A stretch of 8,469 nt of DNA, taken from contig JAEOUJ010000147.1 in NCBI GenBank assembly GCA_016839405.1, forward strand, positions 1-8,469, in the 5' to 3' direction. The stretch comes from Candidatus Gerdarchaeota archaeon. Lineage in GTDB: Archaea > Asgardarchaeota > Heimdallarchaeia > JABLTI01. The notes beneath the pieces are model-generated. The model saw only the letters and a program-made list of their open reading frames with translations. It did not search any database and was not told the DNA's origin. A program made the translations under genes and the position numbers. Shown here piece after piece: positions 6,352-8,469 of the stretch (position 1 is the first letter of the stretch; each line of letters starts with the position of its first letter).

Positions 6352-6359
6352 ATTAAATA
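6352..6359 (+). promoter_or_regulatory. TATA candidate for the repeat-protein gene
   Basis: ATTAAATA lies 40-47 nt before the ATG at 6399, which would place transcription near 6380 and give a short leader containing the GAGG Shine-Dalgarno at 6387-6390. A second AT-rich motif, TATATGTA (6372-6379), is too close to leave room for that Shine-Dalgarno. Confidence 0.4.
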
Positions 6360-6398
6360 CCTTAGAATATTGTATATGTAATTTTTGAGGAATAAAAG

Positions 6399-7652
6399 AT
6401 GAGTGAAGTAGAGAAATTATATAATTCCTTTGAGGATGATTGTGAGAAAGGGAATTTTGAAAATGTAGAGCAAGCGATTCAAAAATTGGAACAGCTCTCA
6501 AAAGAACAAAAAGAAGTTAAAGAGTTTTATTCAAAAGCAGTTGCAAAAGCTCTTGAAATGTTCAAAGGTCGATTCTCATCCACTAAGGTTAAAAAGATGA
6601 TTGCTAGTGTCGAAGATTTAGTTACGAAAAATCCTAAAGATGAAAAATTAGCCAATAATTATGCAAAAGTATTGAGAACTTCACTGGTTGCTATGAGTTC
6701 AAAAGGACAACCAAATGCGATGCAAGAAATAATTACTTATCTTGAGAATTTGGCAGAAAGTTATCCTGATAATATTATTGTACAGGAAGAATTATCATTA
6801 GCGTCACATGAAATTTCACAATATTGGAAAAATAGGGGAGATTTTAAAGCTTTAAGAGATCGCACACAAAAATTCAGAAAATTAGCTGAAAAATATCCTG
6901 ATAATGAAGAAATCAAGTTAAATTTAACTCGATCACTTGTTCTAGAGATTGATAGTTCCCAGAAAAGTGATATTGCTAAAATTGATAATATTTTGCTCGA
7001 AATTCAAGAATTATCTCAATCTATGCCTGCTAATATTGGTTTACAACTTGAATGGGTACATGCATATAGAACTGCAATGGATAGAAGTCATGAAAAACCA
7101 GAAGATGCTAAAAGATGGTTAGGTTCAATGAAAAAAATTGCTGAGAATAAAAAAGAAGAAGCATTCAAATTAGAGTTAGCAAAAGGTTACCTAAATGCAA
7201 TATCTTTCTTGGGTGAACAAAATAAAGAAGAACTTTCCAAACATCTTGATGATCTTGAAATGTTAGCAGATACAACAAAAGATAATCTTGAATTACAAAC
7301 TATTTACGCTCAAAGTCTAATCACATCATTGAAGATACTTGGAACAAGTGATATGAAAGAATCTCAAGAAATTTTAGATGAATTAAAAGAGTTAGTAGAC
7401 AATTACCCTACCAATAATGCTATTATTGAAATCTATATTGAATCGCTAATTGGAATAATTGGTTTACTAGCACAAGAACAAAGAGCTGAAGAGATAAATG
7501 CAATATTAAATCAATTTGAGGAACTAGTAAAGAAATTCAAAGGAAATGAAATAATCGAAAAAACATATGATCAATTAATTGATCAATTAAAATTCATAGG
7601 TTTTGAGAAGGAAAAGAAAAAGAAAAAACCAAGAGATTTAGGTTATATGTGA
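6399..7652 (+). CDS. Alpha-helical repeat protein, nine units of 41-44 residues (TPR-like)
   Basis: This 417-residue protein is almost wholly helical and has no signal peptide or membrane segment. A recurring pattern, LxxL(A/V)xxYPxN followed by a second amphipathic helix, gives nine units with anchor residues at 30, 71, 115, 159, 202, 244, 286, 329 and 373, that is steps of 41-44. The clearest copies are LENLAESYPDN (115-125), FRKLAEKYPDN (159-169) and LKELVDNYPTN (329-339). Two-helix units of this length are longer than the 34-residue TPR but fit the wider TPR-like solenoid class, which serves as protein-binding scaffold. The C-terminus is basic (KEKKKKKPRD, 404-413) and could contact nucleic acid or another acidic partner. 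The ATG has GAGG 8 nt upstream. It is divergent from the amphi-Trp gene and convergent with the macrodomain gene. No enzymatic motif is seen, and no function can be given. Confidence 0.85.
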   Translation: MSEVEKLYNSFEDDCEKGNFENVEQAIQKLEQLSKEQKEVKEFYSKAVAKALEMFKGRFSSTKVKKMIASVEDLVTKNPKDEKLANNYAKVLRTSLVAMSSKGQPNAMQEIITYLENLAESYPDNIIVQEELSLASHEISQYWKNRGDFKALRDRTQKFRKLAEKYPDNEEIKLNLTRSLVLEIDSSQKSDIAKIDNILLEIQELSQSMPANIGLQLEWVHAYRTAMDRSHEKPEDAKRWLGSMKKIAENKKEEAFKLELAKGYLNAISFLGEQNKEELSKHLDDLEMLADTTKDNLELQTIYAQSLITSLKILGTSDMKESQEILDELKELVDNYPTNNAIIEIYIESLIGIIGLLAQEQRAEEINAILNQFEELVKKFKGNEIIEKTYDQLIDQLKFIGFEKEKKKKKPRDLGYM

Positions 7653-7667
7653 TATTTCAAAAAATTA

Positions 7668-7676
7668 TTTTTTTTT
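7668..7676 (+). terminator. T9 terminator after the repeat-protein gene
   Basis: A run of nine T, followed by CTTT, starts 16 nt after the TGA of the repeat protein, with no clear hairpin. This is a typical archaeal T-tract. On the minus strand, a T6 run at 7663-7658 could serve the convergent macrodomain gene. Confidence 0.45.
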
Positions 7677-7692
7677 CTTTATATTATTATGC

Positions 7693-8118
7693 TCAATCTA
7701 AATAACATACTAGAATTTCTATGTTAAATTTAGAGAATATTTCCTTAATAATTTCACTAACTTTTGGCCACTCTAATTTATCAATCCCACAACCAATTTT
7801 AGGCATAGCTATTTTTTGGATATTTTTTTCATTACAAATATCTCGCATTTTAATTAATGATTGTTTTAAAGTTTCATAAGTAGGTTTATGCCAAACATTT
7901 TTTTTAGTAATTAAATTAAAAACTCGACCAAGAAGAATACAAGTGGGATGTTCTAATAATTTGGGATCTATATGGGAGAATTGTTGTTTAAGATTAAATT
8001 TCTTATTGAATGGAACAGCAATTCCACCTCCCATAACATAATCTGAACTTATACAATGAGCAAGATAATATTCTTCTGAAACAGAAAATAAATCCATTTG
8101 AATCTCGTTATAAATCAT
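7693..8118 (-). CDS. TARG1/OARD1-like macrodomain ADP-ribosyl hydrolase
   Basis: A 141-residue single macrodomain that closely resembles human TARG1 (OARD1): LAHCISSDYVMGGGIAVPF (19-37) forms the ADP-ribose-binding start, LITKKNVWHKPTYETL (69-84) is the segment with the catalytic lysine, and MPKIGCGIDKLEW (105-117) is the segment with the catalytic aspartate. Human Lys84 and Asp125 correspond to Lys72 and Asp113 here, both kept. TARG1 removes ADP-ribose from glutamate or aspartate esters, and relatives such as DarG remove it from thymidine in DNA. Which substrate applies here cannot be read from sequence. No DarT-like toxin is present in the window, and the gene stands alone on its strand. 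The ATG is preceded by AGTGAT (8132-8127), a near-consensus Shine-Dalgarno at 8 nt. By eye this gene is among the most AT-rich parts of the window. Confidence 0.9.
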   Translation of the reverse strand: MIYNEIQMDLFSVSEEYYLAHCISSDYVMGGGIAVPFNKKFNLKQQFSHIDPKLLEHPTCILLGRVFNLITKKNVWHKPTYETLKQSLIKMRDICNEKNIQKIAMPKIGCGIDKLEWPKVSEIIKEIFSKFNIEILVCYLD

Positions 8119-8144
8119 ATATTTTCATCACTAAATTAAATTGC

Positions 8145-8246
8145 GTAACTAAATCTTTTTTGATTTGCCATCAAATTTTTTTGAAGAGAGTTTGAAATTA
8201 ATAATGGTTATGTTTAAATAAGACACCACCCAAGTAGTAACTAAAT
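8145..8246. repeat. Inverted and direct repeats in the divergent macrodomain/zinc-ribbon promoter
   Basis: TTTGAT (8159-8164) and ATCAAA (8170-8175) form a perfect 6-bp inverted repeat with a 5-nt spacer, followed on the plus strand by seven T. It lies where a TATA/BRE element for the macrodomain gene would be expected. In addition, GTAACTAAAT occurs twice in direct orientation, at 8145-8154 and 8237-8246. Such short repeats can arise by chance in AT-rich DNA; a role as operators is only a possibility. Confidence 0.3.
8213..8220 (+). promoter_or_regulatory. TATA box of the zinc-ribbon gene
   Basis: TTTAAATA is a strong archaeal TATA match. Transcription would begin near 8242-8246, giving a leader of about 25 nt that contains the GGTGATC Shine-Dalgarno at 8259-8265. 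Confidence 0.55.
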
Positions 8247-8258
8247 AGACTGTCTAAT

Positions 8259-8265
8259 GGTGATC
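8259..8265 (+). promoter_or_regulatory. Consensus Shine-Dalgarno of the zinc-ribbon gene
   Basis: GGTGATC is a full match to the archaeal consensus, 4 nt before the ATG at 8270. It fixes that start over the overlapping ATG at 8257, whose frame stops after ten codons. Confidence 0.7.
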
Positions 8266-8269
8266 AAAA

Positions 8270-8469
8270 ATGCGAAAAAAGACATGTAAATATTGTGGAG
8301 AATATATAGAAGATGATTCAAGATTTTGTTATTATTGTGGCTCAAGTGTGGGAACTGAAAAAAACATAGAAGGGAAAAAAGAGGATATATATTCGCACAC
8401 AGTTAAAACTGACTACAAAGAACCTGTTAAAGGAAAAAGTAGAAGAAAAATCACTTCAGGAGTTATAAT
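8270..8469 (+). CDS. Zinc-ribbon protein, N-terminal part (cut by window edge)
   Basis: An open frame of 66 codons begins at ATG 8270 and continues past the window end. It was read directly from the bases. The N-terminus has the pattern CKYCG (6-10) and FCYYCG (19-24), a compact four-cysteine zinc ribbon of the type common at the N-termini of archaeal membrane or regulatory proteins. It is followed by a hydrophilic, Lys-rich stretch and then KSRRKITSGVI at the edge, where a basic-to-hydrophobic change could mark the start of a membrane segment; the sequence ends too early to tell. It has a consensus Shine-Dalgarno and a good TATA box and is divergent from the macrodomain gene. The function is unknown. 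Confidence 0.75.
   Translation, partial: MRKKTCKYCGEYIEDDSRFCYYCGSSVGTEKNIEGKKEDIYSHTVKTDYKEPVKGKSRRKITSGVI

Noticed and set aside
6174..6356. Plus-strand 60-residue open frame between the amphi-Trp and repeat-protein genes
   Set aside because: It overlaps the start of the amphi-Trp gene, has AT-driven Phe/Ser/Ile/Tyr content, and no Shine-Dalgarno.
7693..8469. DarTG-type toxin-antitoxin with the macrodomain as antitoxin
   Set aside because: The macrodomain resembles TARG1/DarG, but the neighbours are a repeat protein and a zinc-ribbon protein, with no DarT-like transferase in the window.
1..8469. CRISPR array, tRNA or insertion sequence
   Set aside because: No regularly spaced repeats, cloverleaf-like sequences or transposase motifs were seen on either strand.

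Overview
This is an AT-rich archaeal chromosome segment. Several genes have archaeal Shine-Dalgarno sequences of the GGTGAT type 4-8 nt before the start codon, and TTTAAATA-like TATA boxes and T-tract terminators can be seen. The family B DNA polymerase is of archaeal type with a C-terminal PCNA-binding motif. Low GC together with a eukaryote-like TARG1-type macrodomain suggests an Asgard (Promethearchaeota) genome. That assignment is inference; no ribosomal marker is present to prove it.

Layout. 1-479 (minus): 5' part of a PaaK-like adenylate-forming enzyme, cut by the window edge. 577-1950 (plus): a second, complete PaaK-like ligase, divergent from the first. 2037-2789 (plus): an SRAP (YedK/HMCES) abasic-site crosslinking protein, started at a TTG that places the catalytic Cys at position 2. 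2781-5630 (minus): a family B DNA polymerase, convergent with SRAP and overlapping it by 9 bp. 5763-6197 (minus): an amphi-Trp domain protein with a Lys-rich linker and an acidic, tryptophan-spaced tail. 6399-7652 (plus): an alpha-helical protein built of about nine 41-44 residue repeats. 7693-8118 (minus): a TARG1/OARD1-like macrodomain hydrolase. 8270-8469 (plus): start of a zinc-ribbon protein. No intergenic stretch exceeds about 200 bp, and no tRNA, rRNA, CRISPR array or insertion sequence was seen.

The strongest signal is the polymerase. Its palm motifs A, B and C are present with all catalytic aspartates, but the proofreading exonuclease motifs are degraded: Exo I Asp and Glu are replaced by Ser and Lys, Exo II Asn by Arg, and Exo III Tyr by Asn. 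A PIP-box-like motif lies at the extreme C-terminus. This is the profile of a non-proofreading, possibly translesion, B-family enzyme, similar in logic to eukaryotic Rev3. It sits against an SRAP gene, a family that acts at abasic sites at forks and that in bacteria is linked to translesion polymerases. A damage-tolerance module is therefore a reasonable hypothesis, but the two genes are convergent rather than in one operon, so linkage must be tested by conservation. The remaining genes (ligases, repeat protein, macrodomain, zinc ribbon) have no demonstrated connection to it.
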